A DNA stretch of 64,000 nt from an uncultured Butyricicoccus sp. (lineage in GTDB: Bacteria > Bacillota > Clostridia > Oscillospirales > Butyricicoccaceae), in the NCBI GenBank assembly GCA_934532985.1, contig CAKTAV010000003.1, forward strand, positions 1 through 64,000. Reading direction: 5' to 3'. The notes below the pieces were generated by a model, which made no database searches, was not told where the DNA came from, and worked only from the letters and a program-made list of their open reading frames with translations. Positions 31,658-41,107 of the stretch are shown here, one piece after another; position 1 is the first letter of the stretch, and each line of letters opens with the position of its first letter. Made by a program: the position numbers and the translations under genes.

Positions 31658-34501
31658 ATGGCTCGATTATTAGAAAAAATATTCGGAACACACTCTCAGC
31701 ATGAGCTGAAGAAGATCAATCCGATTGTCAACAAAGTGGAGGCGCTGGAGGAAGAATACCGCGCGCTGTCCGACGCGGAGCTGCGCGGCAAGACGGCAGA
31801 GTTTAAGCAGCGGTATCAGGACGGAGAAACGCTGGATGATCTGTTGCCGGAGGCCTTTGCCACGATGCGTGAGGCGGCGGGACGTGTGCTGGGTATGCGG
31901 CACTACCGTGTCCAGCTCATCGGCGGCGTTGTCCTGCATCAGGGGCGTATCGCCGAGATGAAGACCGGTGAAGGTAAGACGCTGGTGGCAACGCTGCCGG
32001 TTTACCTCAATGCGCTGACCGGCAAGGGTGTACACATCGTCACGGTCAACGACTATCTGGCCAAGCGAGACAGCGAGTGGATGGGTAAGGTTTACCGCTA
32101 TCTCGGACTGACCGTCGGCTTGGTAATCCATGAGGTGCCGCCGGAGCAGCGCAAGGCGATGTATGAGGCGGATATTACGTATGGCACGAACAACGAATTC
32201 GGCTTTGATTATCTGCGCGATAACATGGCGATTTACAAGACGGACAAGGTGCAGCGCGGACATTCGTTTGCGGTTGTCGATGAGGTGGACTCCATCCTGA
32301 TTGATGAGGCGCGTACCCCGCTGATTATTTCCGGACAGGGCGACAAGTCCACCGACCTGTACGCACAGGCAGATGCGTTTGTCTCCCGTCTGAAGGGCTA
32401 CCGCATCAAGGAAACCGACTCCAAGCTGGATGTCGAGAGTGAGGGTGAGCGCGTACTGGAGGAAGATGAGCTGCGCAAGCAGGACCCGAAGAAGTACGGC
32501 CCGATCTCGGAGGATGACCAGAAGATTCTGGCGCAGATGCGTGCGGACTATGTTGTGGACGAAAAGGCGCACACCGCCGTGCTCAGCCCGAACGGACAGA
32601 AGAAGGCAGAGGCATATTTCCATGTGGAGAACCTGTCCGATCCGGAAAACTCAACTTTGCAGCATCATATCAATCAGGCGATTCGCGCCCACGGCGTTAT
32701 GAAGCGCGACGTCGATTACGTTGTCCGTGACAATGAAATCATTATTGTCGATGAGTTTACCGGCCGTCTGATGTTTGGACGCCGCTATTCGGACGGTCTG
32801 CATCAGGCAATTGAGGCGAAAGAGCACGTCAAAGTACAGCGCGAGAACAAGACGCTGGCGACGATCACATTCCAGAACTACTTCCGTCTGTACGACAAGC
32901 TGTCCGGCATGACCGGTACGGCGCTGACCGAGGAAGACGAGTTCCGCGAGATCTACAGCCTGGACGTTGTCGAGATTCCGACTAACCGTCCGATTGCCCG
33001 TGTGGACAATCCGGATGCGGTATACCGCACGGAGATGGGCAAATATCATGCGGCAGTCAAGAAAATTAAGGAATGCTACGCCAAACAGCAGCCGATTCTG
33101 GTGGGTACGGTATCCATTGAAAAGAGTGAGCTGCTGAGCAGTATGCTGAAAAAGGAAGGCATTCCGCACAACGTATTGAACGCGAAGTACCATGAGAAGG
33201 AAGCGGAAATTGTCGCGCAGGCCGGTAAGCTGGGCGCAGTCACGATTGCGACTAACATGGCAGGCCGAGGCACGGATATTGTGCTGGGCGGCAACGCGGA
33301 GCAGATGGCGATGGAAGCCATGCGCAAGGCGGGCTATGACGAAGAGCTGATTCGTGAGGCCAACGGCTTTGCGGAGACGGATGACGAGGAAATTCTGAAG
33401 GCGCGCGCGGAGTTCAAGCGCTATCTAGACGAGTTTAAGAAGCAGACCTCGGCGGATGCGGAGAAGGTGCGCGCGGCGGGCGGTCTGGTCATTCTGGGTA
33501 CCGAACGCCACGAGTCCCGACGCATCGACAACCAGCTGCGCGGACGTTCCGGCCGTCAGGGTGACCCGGGCGAATCCAACTTCTACATCTCGATGGAAGA
33601 CGATCTGATGCGCTTGTTCGGCTCGGATCGTGTGCTCGGTATGCTGGATAAGTTTGGCATGGATGACGAGACGCCGATTGACCAGAAGATGCTGTCCGGC
33701 GCGATTGAGAGCGCACAGCGCAAGGTCGAGTCGCGCAACTTCAGCATTCGTAAGAGCGTCGTAGAATATGACGACGTACTGAATACCCAGCGCGGCGTTA
33801 TTTACAAGCAGAGAGATAAGGTGCTGGATGGCGAAAATCTCAAGGACTCCATCCTGTCGATGGTGGATGAGACGATTGACAGCGCAATCCATGGCATTCT
33901 GGGCGAAAAGCCGTATATTGAGGCGGAGGACGTCGCTGAGCTGCGCAAGCGGTTTGTCGGTCTGTTCCTGACGCCGGATGACCTGAAGTTCTCCAGCGAG
34001 GAGCTGGATAATCTGGAACCGACGCAGCTGCGCAATATGCTGTGTGACAAGGCGCATGAGGTCTATGAGCAGAAGGAAGAGCAGAACACGCCGGAAATCA
34101 TGCGTGAGCTGGAGCGCGTGGTCCTGCTGCGCAATGTCGACGAGAAGTGGATGGATCACATCGATGCGATGACTGAGCTGCGAAACGGCATCGGCCTGCG
34201 CTCGTTTGCACAGCGCGATCCGGTTGTCGAATACAAGCGCGAGGGCTCGGAGATGTACGACGCGATGATTGCGGCGATTCGTGAGGACACGGTGCGCACG
34301 ATGTATTTGCTGCGTGTGCAGGTCAAGGGACAGGAGCCGAAGCGTGAGCGCGTTGCTAAGGAGAGCGGTGCGTCCGGTGCGGACGACGGTTCGCTCAAGG
34401 CCAGCCCGGTCAAGGCGGTTAAGAAGCCGGGACGCAACGATCCGTGCCCGTGCGGCAGCGGCAAGAAATACAAGAAGTGCTGCGGACGCAATGAACAGTA
34501 A
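31658..34501 (+). CDS. secA: Preprotein translocase ATPase SecA
   Basis: Motor that drives secretory proteins through SecYEG. The 947-aa chain has Walker A AEMKTGEGKTLVA (residues about 100-111), the DEAD-like VVDEVDSILIDEARTPLI, the preprotein crosslinking region, the second nucleotide domain with TNMAGRGTDIVLGG and LRGRSGRQGDPG, and the helical wing/scaffold. It ends with the zinc-binding tail DPCPCGSGKKYKKCCG that contacts lipids and SecB-like factors. It is somewhat longer than the Bacillus protein owing to an acidic insert around residues 250-300 (LEEDELRKQDPKKYGPISEDD). It is upstream of a membrane-protein gene. Confidence 0.99.
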   Translation: MARLLEKIFGTHSQHELKKINPIVNKVEALEEEYRALSDAELRGKTAEFKQRYQDGETLDDLLPEAFATMREAAGRVLGMRHYRVQLIGGVVLHQGRIAEMKTGEGKTLVATLPVYLNALTGKGVHIVTVNDYLAKRDSEWMGKVYRYLGLTVGLVIHEVPPEQRKAMYEADITYGTNNEFGFDYLRDNMAIYKTDKVQRGHSFAVVDEVDSILIDEARTPLIISGQGDKSTDLYAQADAFVSRLKGYRIKETDSKLDVESEGERVLEEDELRKQDPKKYGPISEDDQKILAQMRADYVVDEKAHTAVLSPNGQKKAEAYFHVENLSDPENSTLQHHINQAIRAHGVMKRDVDYVVRDNEIIIVDEFTGRLMFGRRYSDGLHQAIEAKEHVKVQRENKTLATITFQNYFRLYDKLSGMTGTALTEEDEFREIYSLDVVEIPTNRPIARVDNPDAVYRTEMGKYHAAVKKIKECYAKQQPILVGTVSIEKSELLSSMLKKEGIPHNVLNAKYHEKEAEIVAQAGKLGAVTIATNMAGRGTDIVLGGNAEQMAMEAMRKAGYDEELIREANGFAETDDEEILKARAEFKRYLDEFKKQTSADAEKVRAAGGLVILGTERHESRRIDNQLRGRSGRQGDPGESNFYISMEDDLMRLFGSDRVLGMLDKFGMDDETPIDQKMLSGAIESAQRKVESRNFSIRKSVVEYDDVLNTQRGVIYKQRDKVLDGENLKDSILSMVDETIDSAIHGILGEKPYIEAEDVAELRKRFVGLFLTPDDLKFSSEELDNLEPTQLRNMLCDKAHEVYEQKEEQNTPEIMRELERVVLLRNVDEKWMDHIDAMTELRNGIGLRSFAQRDPVVEYKREGSEMYDAMIAAIREDTVRTMYLLRVQVKGQEPKRERVAKESGASGADDGSLKASPVKAVKKPGRNDPCPCGSGKKYKKCCGRNEQ

Positions 34502-34516
34502 AAGAGGGATGATAGT

Positions 34517-35371
34517 ATGAAGCGGAGCGTTTACATTCTGTTTGTCCTGCTTGCCGGTGTCATCGGCGCGGTTCTGCGCGGTCTGAGCATCACAAAGGGG
34601 CTGGAGTGGAACACCGGCTTGCCGGTGCGCGGTGATCTCAGCTCGCTGCTGCTCAAGATTCTGTGTGTCGTGGTTGTGGTGCTGGCGATTGTCCTCAGCC
34701 GCCGCTGCTACGCCCAGCAGGGACAGCAGTATGAGGCGATACTGGGAACGCTTCCCTCGGCGGCACGCTGGATCTGTATGCTGTTTGGCGTCGGAGTCGT
34801 CGCCGTTGGTGTTGGCGCGCTGATTTGTACCAACCGCATTGTGCTGGAGCAGACGAGCGAGTATCAGCCGTTCGGCATTCCGGCGCTGATTGCAACGCTT
34901 GTGCAGTGGGCGCTGTGCATTATCTCCGGCGTGCTGCTCGTCGGCTTTGCCAAGCGGCAGGACGGACGGGAGGCAACCAAGGCGCAGGGACTGCGCGCGG
35001 CGGTGCCGATGCTGTGGGCATGTCTGATGCTGATTATGGCGTATCATGAAAACAGCGGCAATCCGGTTATGACAGATTACGCATATGAGCTGTTGCTGGC
35101 GATTGCGATTCTCGCGTCGTTTTATGCGATTGCGTGCCTGTTCTTTGCGGAGCCAAGCGCGCGGCGCGTGGCGCTGTTTTGCGGTCTGGCAGTATTCCTG
35201 ACGATAACAGCAGTCGGCGGCCTGCTGCTGGCGGCGATCATGGACGCAACCATGCTGTCGCTGACGCTGACCTCACCGACGGCGGATCTGCTTCGCATGG
35301 CGGCGTACCTGATGGCGGGTGTGTACTTGCTGGTACAGCTGACGGCGATTCCGGTGAAAATAGAAGAATAA
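34517..35371 (+). CDS. Polytopic membrane protein (unknown)
   Basis: A 284-residue protein with seven or eight hydrophobic segments, at about residues 5-20, 43-60, 84-105, 125-144, 161-175, 189-210, 217-238 and 258-278. Soluble loops are short and I see no conserved catalytic motif. It starts 15 bp after secA with an AGAGGG site, and a hairpin terminator follows, so it shares the secA transcript. Function unknown; I cannot assign a family. Confidence 0.75.
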   Translation: MKRSVYILFVLLAGVIGAVLRGLSITKGLEWNTGLPVRGDLSSLLLKILCVVVVVLAIVLSRRCYAQQGQQYEAILGTLPSAARWICMLFGVGVVAVGVGALICTNRIVLEQTSEYQPFGIPALIATLVQWALCIISGVLLVGFAKRQDGREATKAQGLRAAVPMLWACLMLIMAYHENSGNPVMTDYAYELLLAIAILASFYAIACLFFAEPSARRVALFCGLAVFLTITAVGGLLLAAIMDATMLSLTLTSPTADLLRMAAYLMAGVYLLVQLTAIPVKIEE

Positions 35372-35376
35372 AAAAA

Positions 35377-35540
35377 GAGGGTCTGTTGCAACAAAATGCA
35401 ACAGACCCTTTTACGTTTCTGCTCTATTTACTTTATAACATTGATTATAGATGTTAGCGAGAGCAATTCATTTTCTTTGTTAGACAAAGAAAACGAAACA
35501 AAAGAAAGCCATTAGGGAGCGGCGGCGCTCCCTAAGACCC
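35377..35540. repeat. Dispersed non-coding repeat, family 1, copy B
   Basis: This copy aligns with 17890-18049. It starts with the GGGTCTGTTGCA/TGCAACAGACCC hairpin (35379-35408) followed by TTTT, which serves as terminator of secA and its partner. GCTCTATTT, ATTATAG..GTT, CATTTTCTTT, AAAGAAAA and a final GGGAGC/GCTCCC hairpin follow in the same order as copy A. No coding potential. Confidence 0.75.
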
Positions 35541-35713
35541 TTCCCAGCTGCCTGTAGGGAAAGCTGGTCTATTATCTTGCAACCGCTACATAAGAGACAG
35601 TTTCCATAGATGGCCTAGTGTGCCGACCCTAGCAAATCTGGCCGTTCGCTTCGCTCGCTCTAAGATTTGCAGAGGGTATTTACATTGCGCATAGAGATTA
35701 AAACCGGAACTTT
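35541..35713. other. Gene-free spacer between repeats
   Basis: This stretch between two repeats has no supported gene. It contains an imperfect inverted repeat in which AGCAAATCT and AAGATTTGC flank a CGCTTCGCTCG-type core (about 35632-35670). Confidence 0.5.
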
Positions 35714-35855
35714 TAGCCGTCTATCCTTAGAGTAACTCTCACCGTTTTCAAATTTCAAACCAGCGAAGCGTTTGGAATTTGAGGAGCAAGGCAATGGAGC
35801 GGTCGAGACGTACCGACGCTTCGGTGCGGCGAGATAGCGTAATTCGCCGCAGCGA
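35714..35855. repeat. Dispersed non-coding repeat, family 2, copy A
   Basis: Aligns by eye with 61327-61470 in the same orientation. Shared blocks are CCGTCTAT, CTCACCGT, AACC..GCGAAGCG, GGAGCAAG, GGAGCGG, GGCGA, TAGCG and a terminal CGCAGCGA. The copy ends at 35855, directly against the stop codon of the phospholipase-like gene on the minus strand. No coding potential of its own. Confidence 0.7.
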
Positions 35856-36800
35856 CTAATAAGTAACCGAACGCGTTCGTCCGTGCGGTTCGACCAGACC
35901 GGCATAGTTCAGCGCGAACAGATCATCCGGCAGACGAGAGCCGCTCTGCACCGCGTGGTAGCAATGATCCATCAGGCGGGTAGCGGGGTGTTCTGCGTGC
36001 TGTAAAAGATCAAAGAAGCTCTCATAGCGACGCATGTGCGGGGTGGCGGCATCGGTCCATGCCTCGCGACGGATGTTGGTACAGTCCACCGGAAGCGGCT
36101 CGGTCGGACGGATCAGAGTGGAAATGGCACCCGGATTACCGGTCAGCTTCTCCAGCGAGGAGAGCAGATGGGCGGGGCGTCCGGTCATTGAGTACAGCAT
36201 GTGATGGATGCGCAGCATACTGCGCATCGAATAGCCGACAGTGTGTGGTGACAGGCGCTCTCCGTAAGCCTTCCACGCAGCGGTGGACAGCAGCTGAGAG
36301 GCTGCTTTTTCTGCTGTTTTGGAAACCGTCAGCAGCTGATAGGCGCGAAAATTTGCGCTGGATGTCTTGAGACGACTCTCGATAATAATGCGATCCATCT
36401 CGGATTCACATAGGTTGTGCAGCGGGTCATGCGACAATGTCGGATACTGCGGATCCAGCCGATAATTTACCACATAGGTGACGAACGGGTGCATCGTGCG
36501 GTCAAGCGCATAGTGGCAGCAAAAGCCGAGCAGGTACGCCATCGCAGACGGATCCTGCATTTTTGCACACTTGTGCGTCATGACGGAAAAGGTACGGGCA
36601 ATGCGTCGCTCGTGCATGGTTTGCCCGAGAGTAAAAACCGGATTTTTCATAAATAGCGGATGATAAAAAAACAGGGGATCAGGACCCAGTGAACCCCAAT
36701 AAAATGCCATCAGGTCGTTGGATGCCGCAGTACGAAGATAGGACGGTGCGGTTTGCAAAACAGACCATGCGAAATTATAATGTGTGACAAGCGCAGGCAT
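35856..36800 (-). CDS. Zinc-dependent phospholipase C-like protein
   Basis: A 314-residue member of the zinc-dependent phospholipase C (PF00882-type) family. Diagnostic features are the start MPALVTHYNFA with its first His, SLGPDPLFFYHP, MAYLLGFCCHYALDRTMHPFVTYV and SHDPLHNLCESEMD; these hold the His and Asp residues that bind zinc in the family. No signal peptide is evident, so it is probably cytoplasmic, as are many clostridial homologues. I start at 36800, where GGAGGAG is well placed. The stop codon abuts repeat family 2, so the C-terminus may have been altered by the repeat. Confidence 0.85.
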   Translation of the reverse strand: MPALVTHYNFAWSVLQTAPSYLRTAASNDLMAFYWGSLGPDPLFFYHPLFMKNPVFTLGQTMHERRIARTFSVMTHKCAKMQDPSAMAYLLGFCCHYALDRTMHPFVTYVVNYRLDPQYPTLSHDPLHNLCESEMDRIIIESRLKTSSANFRAYQLLTVSKTAEKAASQLLSTAAWKAYGERLSPHTVGYSMRSMLRIHHMLYSMTGRPAHLLSSLEKLTGNPGAISTLIRPTEPLPVDCTNIRREAWTDAATPHMRRYESFFDLLQHAEHPATRLMDHCYHAVQSGSRLPDDLFALNYAGLVEPHGRTRSVTY

Positions 36801-36986
36801 GACACAGCTCCTCCGAAATGAACAAAATATAGCAAGAAAACGGGCGACTCGCATAAAATAATGCAAGATCACGCCAATTCTATTTGTTATTATAGAAGTC
36901 TTCTTCTAAAAAGTATACAATGGAAGCGACAAAAATTGACGGGAAATGTTGGTTATTTTCCGTTACCCTGCACAGAGGGGCGTCTC

Positions 36987-37015
36987 TTGCACAGAATGCA
37001 TGGATGGTGTATACT
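36987..37015 (+). promoter_or_regulatory. SigA-type promoter for ychF
   Basis: -35 TTGCAC (36987-36992), 17-bp spacer, -10 TATACT (37010-37015). Confidence 0.8.
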
Positions 37016-37091
37016 AAATTGATTAGGATATTATCGCGATTCTGCGCGGCGGAACGCGAATAAGACGGAAATAAAAGGAGTTTCTCAAATT

Positions 37092-38186
37092 ATGAAATTA
37101 GGTATTGTTGGCTTGCCGAACGTTGGCAAGAGCACCCTGTTTAATGCCATTACGGATGCCGGAGCGGAGTCGGCCAACTATCCGTTCTGCACGATTGACC
37201 CGAATGTCGGTATGGTATCCGTGCCGGATGAGCGTCTGGATAAGCTGACGGAGATGTATCATCCGCCGAAGACCATTCCGGCGGTAGTAGAGTTTGTGGA
37301 TATCGCCGGACTGGTGCGCGGCGCATCCAAGGGCGAAGGCCTGGGCAACAAGTTCCTGTCGCACATCCGTGAGGTAGATGCGATTGTACACGTTGTCCGT
37401 TGCTTTGACAACCCGAATATCGTGCACGTCGAGGGCAGCATTGACCCAAAGCGCGATATTGAGACCATCAATCTGGAGCTGATTCTGTCGGATATTGAGC
37501 TGCTGGAGCGCCGCATTGAGCGTTCGCGCAAGCTGGCAAAGGGCGACAAGAAATATAACGAGGAAATCGCTGTATTTGAGCGTCTGCTTCAGCATCTGGA
37601 GGACGGCAAGTCGGCCCGCTCGTTCCCGGAGCTGGAAGAGTACCGTGAGCTGATTGACACGGTGGATCTGCTGTCGTCCAAGCCGGTTATTTACGCGGCA
37701 AACGTGGATGAGGCAGGCTTTACCGGCGACGAGGTAGAGAACGAGCGTCTGGAAGCGGTCCGCCAGATTGCGGCGGAAGAGGGCGCACAGGTGCTGCCGA
37801 TCTGTGCACAGATTGAGCAGGACATCGCCAGCCTGGATGATGACGAAAAGGAATTGTTCCTGTCGGAGATGGGACTGAAGGAATCCGGTTTGGATCGTTT
37901 GATTCGTGTCTGCTATGATCTGCTCGGTCTGATGAGCTTCCTGACGGCAGGTCCCCCGGAGGTTCGCGCGTGGACGATTAAGAAGGGCACGAAGGCGCCG
38001 CAGGCGGCGGGCAAGATTCACACCGACTTTGAGCGCGGCTTTATCCGTGCGGAGGTTGTTTCGTTTGATGATCTGATGGCGTGTGGCTCTATGACGGCGG
38101 CGAAGGAAAAGGGACTAGTTCGCTCCGAGGGCAAGGAATATGTTATGCGCGACGGAGACATCGTTCTGTTCCGCTTTAACGTATAA
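37092..38186 (+). CDS. ychF: Redox-regulated ATPase YchF (Obg family)
   Basis: A 364-residue Obg-family ATPase that associates with ribosomes and modulates stress responses. The P-loop LPNVGKSTLFNAIT is at residues 8-21, followed by YPFCTIDPNVGMV, the FVDIAGLVRGASKGEGLGNKFL switch region and a coiled-coil arm; NVDE replaces the GTPase NKxD motif, as in YchF. The C-terminal TGS domain includes RAWTIKKGTKAPQAAGKIHTDFERGFIRAEV. A strong promoter precedes it. Confidence 0.98.
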   Translation: MKLGIVGLPNVGKSTLFNAITDAGAESANYPFCTIDPNVGMVSVPDERLDKLTEMYHPPKTIPAVVEFVDIAGLVRGASKGEGLGNKFLSHIREVDAIVHVVRCFDNPNIVHVEGSIDPKRDIETINLELILSDIELLERRIERSRKLAKGDKKYNEEIAVFERLLQHLEDGKSARSFPELEEYRELIDTVDLLSSKPVIYAANVDEAGFTGDEVENERLEAVRQIAAEEGAQVLPICAQIEQDIASLDDDEKELFLSEMGLKESGLDRLIRVCYDLLGLMSFLTAGPPEVRAWTIKKGTKAPQAAGKIHTDFERGFIRAEVVSFDDLMACGSMTAAKEKGLVRSEGKEYVMRDGDIVLFRFNV

Positions 38187-38326
38187 AGAAAGAACCATCG
38201 GATGCCGCGGACGGGCAATTGTTGCTGTTTTGTAGTTGTAATCGCATAGTCTGTCTTATACAATAAAATAAGACATTGGATGGTTTGCCTGGCAGACAGG
38301 TGAGCACTAACGGAGGGGTAACGTTT

Positions 38327-40108
38327 ATGAAAGAACGCAATGATCCGGCGCAGACTCCGGGAAGCGCAGAGGAAACCGTGAGCGCGCGGGGAAATGCAGC
38401 GGATAGTGCGGCGGGGGCTGCGGAGGATGCGGTGTCCGAAGCGACGCAGAAGACGAAGTCATTTTCTGTGATTCCGGAGGAGGAGCCGAAGACGACTCCG
38501 CACTTTCGGGTTCGTAAGCGCCAGGCGGATGGTACATGGAAAAACCGATCGGTGCATGTGACGGATGCGGCGCAGCAGCCAAAGGACTTCCCCAAGCGGG
38601 AAAAGGTCGTGACACTGGAGGAGCCGGAACGGCTGCGGACTAAGCCAGTACCGTCCCGTCGGTCGAGAAGAATGCGCCGCGGTGTGGCGGCGGCTGTTGC
38701 AGCAGTCGTGCTGATTGCGATTGTCAGTTTCAGTATATATATATATCGCTATCCCTCAATTTTCCCTGGTGTGCACGCGGGCGAGTATTCGCTCAAGGGT
38801 ATGTCACAGGCACAGGCAGAGAAATATCTCTCTGGCGAGGGCATGGACGACATGAGAAGCCACGACATTACCGTGGAGGCGGAGGGACAGGAGTTCACGC
38901 TGCATGTCGGTGATGTCGTAGATAAGGTGGACAGCGCGGACAGCGCGAAGGCGGCGTACCGCGTGGGCCGTGAGGGCGGCTATTTTCACCGGGCGGGCGA
39001 AATATTCACCGCAATGTTCGGCGGGCAAAATGTGCCGATGGACATTCAGGTGGACGACAAGGCGCTCAGCCGCTTTGTCAATGACGTCTATGAAAAGATT
39101 GAGTACGATCCGACGCAGCCGAGCTGGAAGGTAGACAAAAAGGCGAAAAAGCTGATTGTGGACACCGGCAAACAGGGTCTGTCCTTTGACCGCGATACCG
39201 TGAAACAGGCGCTGAAGGAACAGGTTGAAACCATGGACTACGACGTGTATACGATTGAGACATATGCGACGGATCAGGACAAACCGGACGCCGCAAAGAT
39301 CGCCAAGGACGTCAACTGTAAGCCGCAGAACGCCAAGGCGGACACGAAGACCGGCGAGGTTATAGACTCCGTCACCGGTGTGGAGGTATCGGAGGACGCG
39401 ATTGCCAAGACGATTGGCGATGCGAAAAAGCAGACCTATGAGATTCCGGTAAAGCTGACCAAGGCGGAGATGTCCGCCAAGGCGCTGGAAAAGGTTCTGT
39501 TCCGCGATGTCCTCGCGCAGACGACGACGATGTACAACAGCGGCGACACCGGACGCACGACGAATGTTTCATTGACGGCACAGGCCTGCGACGGCACGAT
39601 TTTGAATCCGGGTGATGAGTTTTCCTATAATGATACGGTGGGAGAGCGCACGCCGGAGCGCGGCTATCAGACGGCGACGATTTTCGTCGCGGGTGAGTCG
39701 GTCGAGGATTACGGCGGCGGTGCGTGCCAAAGCTCGTCCACGATTTATATGGCGGTGCTGCGCGCGGATCTGAAGGTCACAGAGCGGCGCAATCACCAGT
39801 TCCAGATTTCCTATACGCCGATTTCGCAGGATGCGACGGTGGCGTGGGGCAGCCAGGACTTTAAGTTCGTCAACAGCACGGACTATCCGATTAAAATTTC
39901 GATGGACATGGGCGGCGGTTCGCTGACCTGTACCATCTATGGAACAAAGACAGACGATAAGGAAGTATCGCTGTATTCGGAATCCTATACCAGCGGTGAC
40001 TATAAATATGCAACGCTGTATAAGACGGTTACGGTAAACGGCAAGTCGGAAACGAAGGTGGAAAACGAGAGTGCCTATCTGCTTAAGCAGAAGTCTTCGG
40101 ATCAGTAA
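38327..40108 (+). CDS. VanW family membrane-anchored protein
   Basis: A 593-residue envelope protein. The first ~110 residues are cytoplasmic, acidic then basic, followed by one membrane span (GVAAAVAAVVLIAIVSFSIYIY). The extracytoplasmic part has two repeats of a YoaR-type putative peptidoglycan-binding domain (around LSGEGMDDMRSHDITVEAEG and WKVDKKAKKLIVDTGKQG). It ends with a VanW domain: LAQTTTMYNSGDTGRTTNV, GDEFSYNDTVGERTPERGYQ, GGGACQSSSTIYMAVLRADL and RRNHQF. VanW domains accompany cell-wall and vancomycin-related functions, but the activity is unproven. I start at 38327 after GGAGGGG. No van resistance genes are present. Confidence 0.9.
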   Translation: MKERNDPAQTPGSAEETVSARGNAADSAAGAAEDAVSEATQKTKSFSVIPEEEPKTTPHFRVRKRQADGTWKNRSVHVTDAAQQPKDFPKREKVVTLEEPERLRTKPVPSRRSRRMRRGVAAAVAAVVLIAIVSFSIYIYRYPSIFPGVHAGEYSLKGMSQAQAEKYLSGEGMDDMRSHDITVEAEGQEFTLHVGDVVDKVDSADSAKAAYRVGREGGYFHRAGEIFTAMFGGQNVPMDIQVDDKALSRFVNDVYEKIEYDPTQPSWKVDKKAKKLIVDTGKQGLSFDRDTVKQALKEQVETMDYDVYTIETYATDQDKPDAAKIAKDVNCKPQNAKADTKTGEVIDSVTGVEVSEDAIAKTIGDAKKQTYEIPVKLTKAEMSAKALEKVLFRDVLAQTTTMYNSGDTGRTTNVSLTAQACDGTILNPGDEFSYNDTVGERTPERGYQTATIFVAGESVEDYGGGACQSSSTIYMAVLRADLKVTERRNHQFQISYTPISQDATVAWGSQDFKFVNSTDYPIKISMDMGGGSLTCTIYGTKTDDKEVSLYSESYTSGDYKYATLYKTVTVNGKSETKVENESAYLLKQKSSDQ

Positions 40109-40150
40109 CTGCTTGTCGGATGGCGAACGAAAAAAGAAAGGAAATTTACG

Positions 40151-40954
40151 ATGGCATATAGTGCAGAGTTACGAAAGGAGTTTAAGGCGACGGCGCGGCA
40201 GCGCATTCGAGAATACTTCTGGCCGACGATGGGAGCAGTAGTTCTGGGTGCGATTCCGGCGCTGCTGGGCAGTGTGGTGTCACAGCGTGGACAGGGGACG
40301 GCAGCCGCACTGCTGTATATGGTGATTGCCTTTTTTGTTGTACTTCCGATGCAGTTCGGCATGATGCATTTTTATGTTGCACGGTCGCGCGGACAGGAAG
40401 CGCCGGTCTCCGACATTTTCTGTGCCTTCGGCAACGGAAGAACGTATCGCAACTCCTTGGTGATCGCCATTGCGATTTTTATTCGGTCGATTGGCTGGTG
40501 GCTGCTGGAGGCGCTGGTTGCGGTGGCTTTTGCCGGCGTGCTGGTTAGAACTGGTACGATTGGAATTCTGGATGGCGATGTGATCAACCTCCCGGGTACG
40601 CTGCTGTTGGAGCTGCTGGCTGCCAGCGTGGTATTGATTGTGGTCTCCGCTATTGTCAACGTGAAGATCCGCCGATATGACGCGGCCTACGTTTTGATGA
40701 TTGACAATCCGGAGCGCAGTGTGTGGGAGGCAACGGGCGAGTGCGCCGCGCTGTTCCGTGAGCACAACTGGGAGCTGTTTGTGTTTGATCTCAGCTTTAT
40801 TCTGTGGGTGCTGGGTACCCTTTGCACGTTCGGCATTCTGGGCATCTATCTGTCCGCTTATCAGAACATCACGTATGTCCGCTACGTGGATGCACTGCGT
40901 CAGAATAAGGGCGGATTTACGCAGCAGGGAGCGAATAATCTGCCGCCGCTCTAA
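40151..40954 (+). CDS. DUF975 family membrane protein
   Basis: A 267-residue membrane protein with the DUF975 pattern: ELRKEFKATARQRIREYFWPTM before the first span, several hydrophobic segments, and late conserved blocks YDAAYVLMIDNPERSVWEA and LFVFDLSFILWVLGTLCTFGILGIYLSAYQNITYVRYVDAL. The role of the family is unknown. It follows the VanW gene by 42 bp and ends at a strong hairpin terminator (40971-41001). Confidence 0.87.
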   Translation: MAYSAELRKEFKATARQRIREYFWPTMGAVVLGAIPALLGSVVSQRGQGTAAALLYMVIAFFVVLPMQFGMMHFYVARSRGQEAPVSDIFCAFGNGRTYRNSLVIAIAIFIRSIGWWLLEALVAVAFAGVLVRTGTIGILDGDVINLPGTLLLELLAASVVLIVVSAIVNVKIRRYDAAYVLMIDNPERSVWEATGECAALFREHNWELFVFDLSFILWVLGTLCTFGILGIYLSAYQNITYVRYVDALRQNKGGFTQQGANNLPPL

Positions 40955-40970
40955 GAAAAATGGAAGGCAA

Positions 40971-41001
40971 GATGCAGGACGTTGTGTCCTGCATCTTTTT
41001 T
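40971..41001 (+). terminator. Terminator after the DUF975 gene
   Basis: GATGCAGGAC (40971-40980) pairs with GTCCTGCATC (40986-40995), followed by TTTTTT. Confidence 0.9.
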
Positions 41002-41107
41002 GCATAAAAACTGGACATTGCACGGAATTTTTGCGGAATTCACTTGCTATTTGTACCGGTTTTGGTATATGATAAGAGAAATGAATCAAATGAAGGAGAG
41101 ATTGTTT

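Noticed and set aside
38327..40108. VanW gene as part of a vancomycin-resistance cluster
   Set aside because: No vanA/H/X/R/S-type gene is nearby; VanW domains are common in ordinary clostridial envelope proteins.
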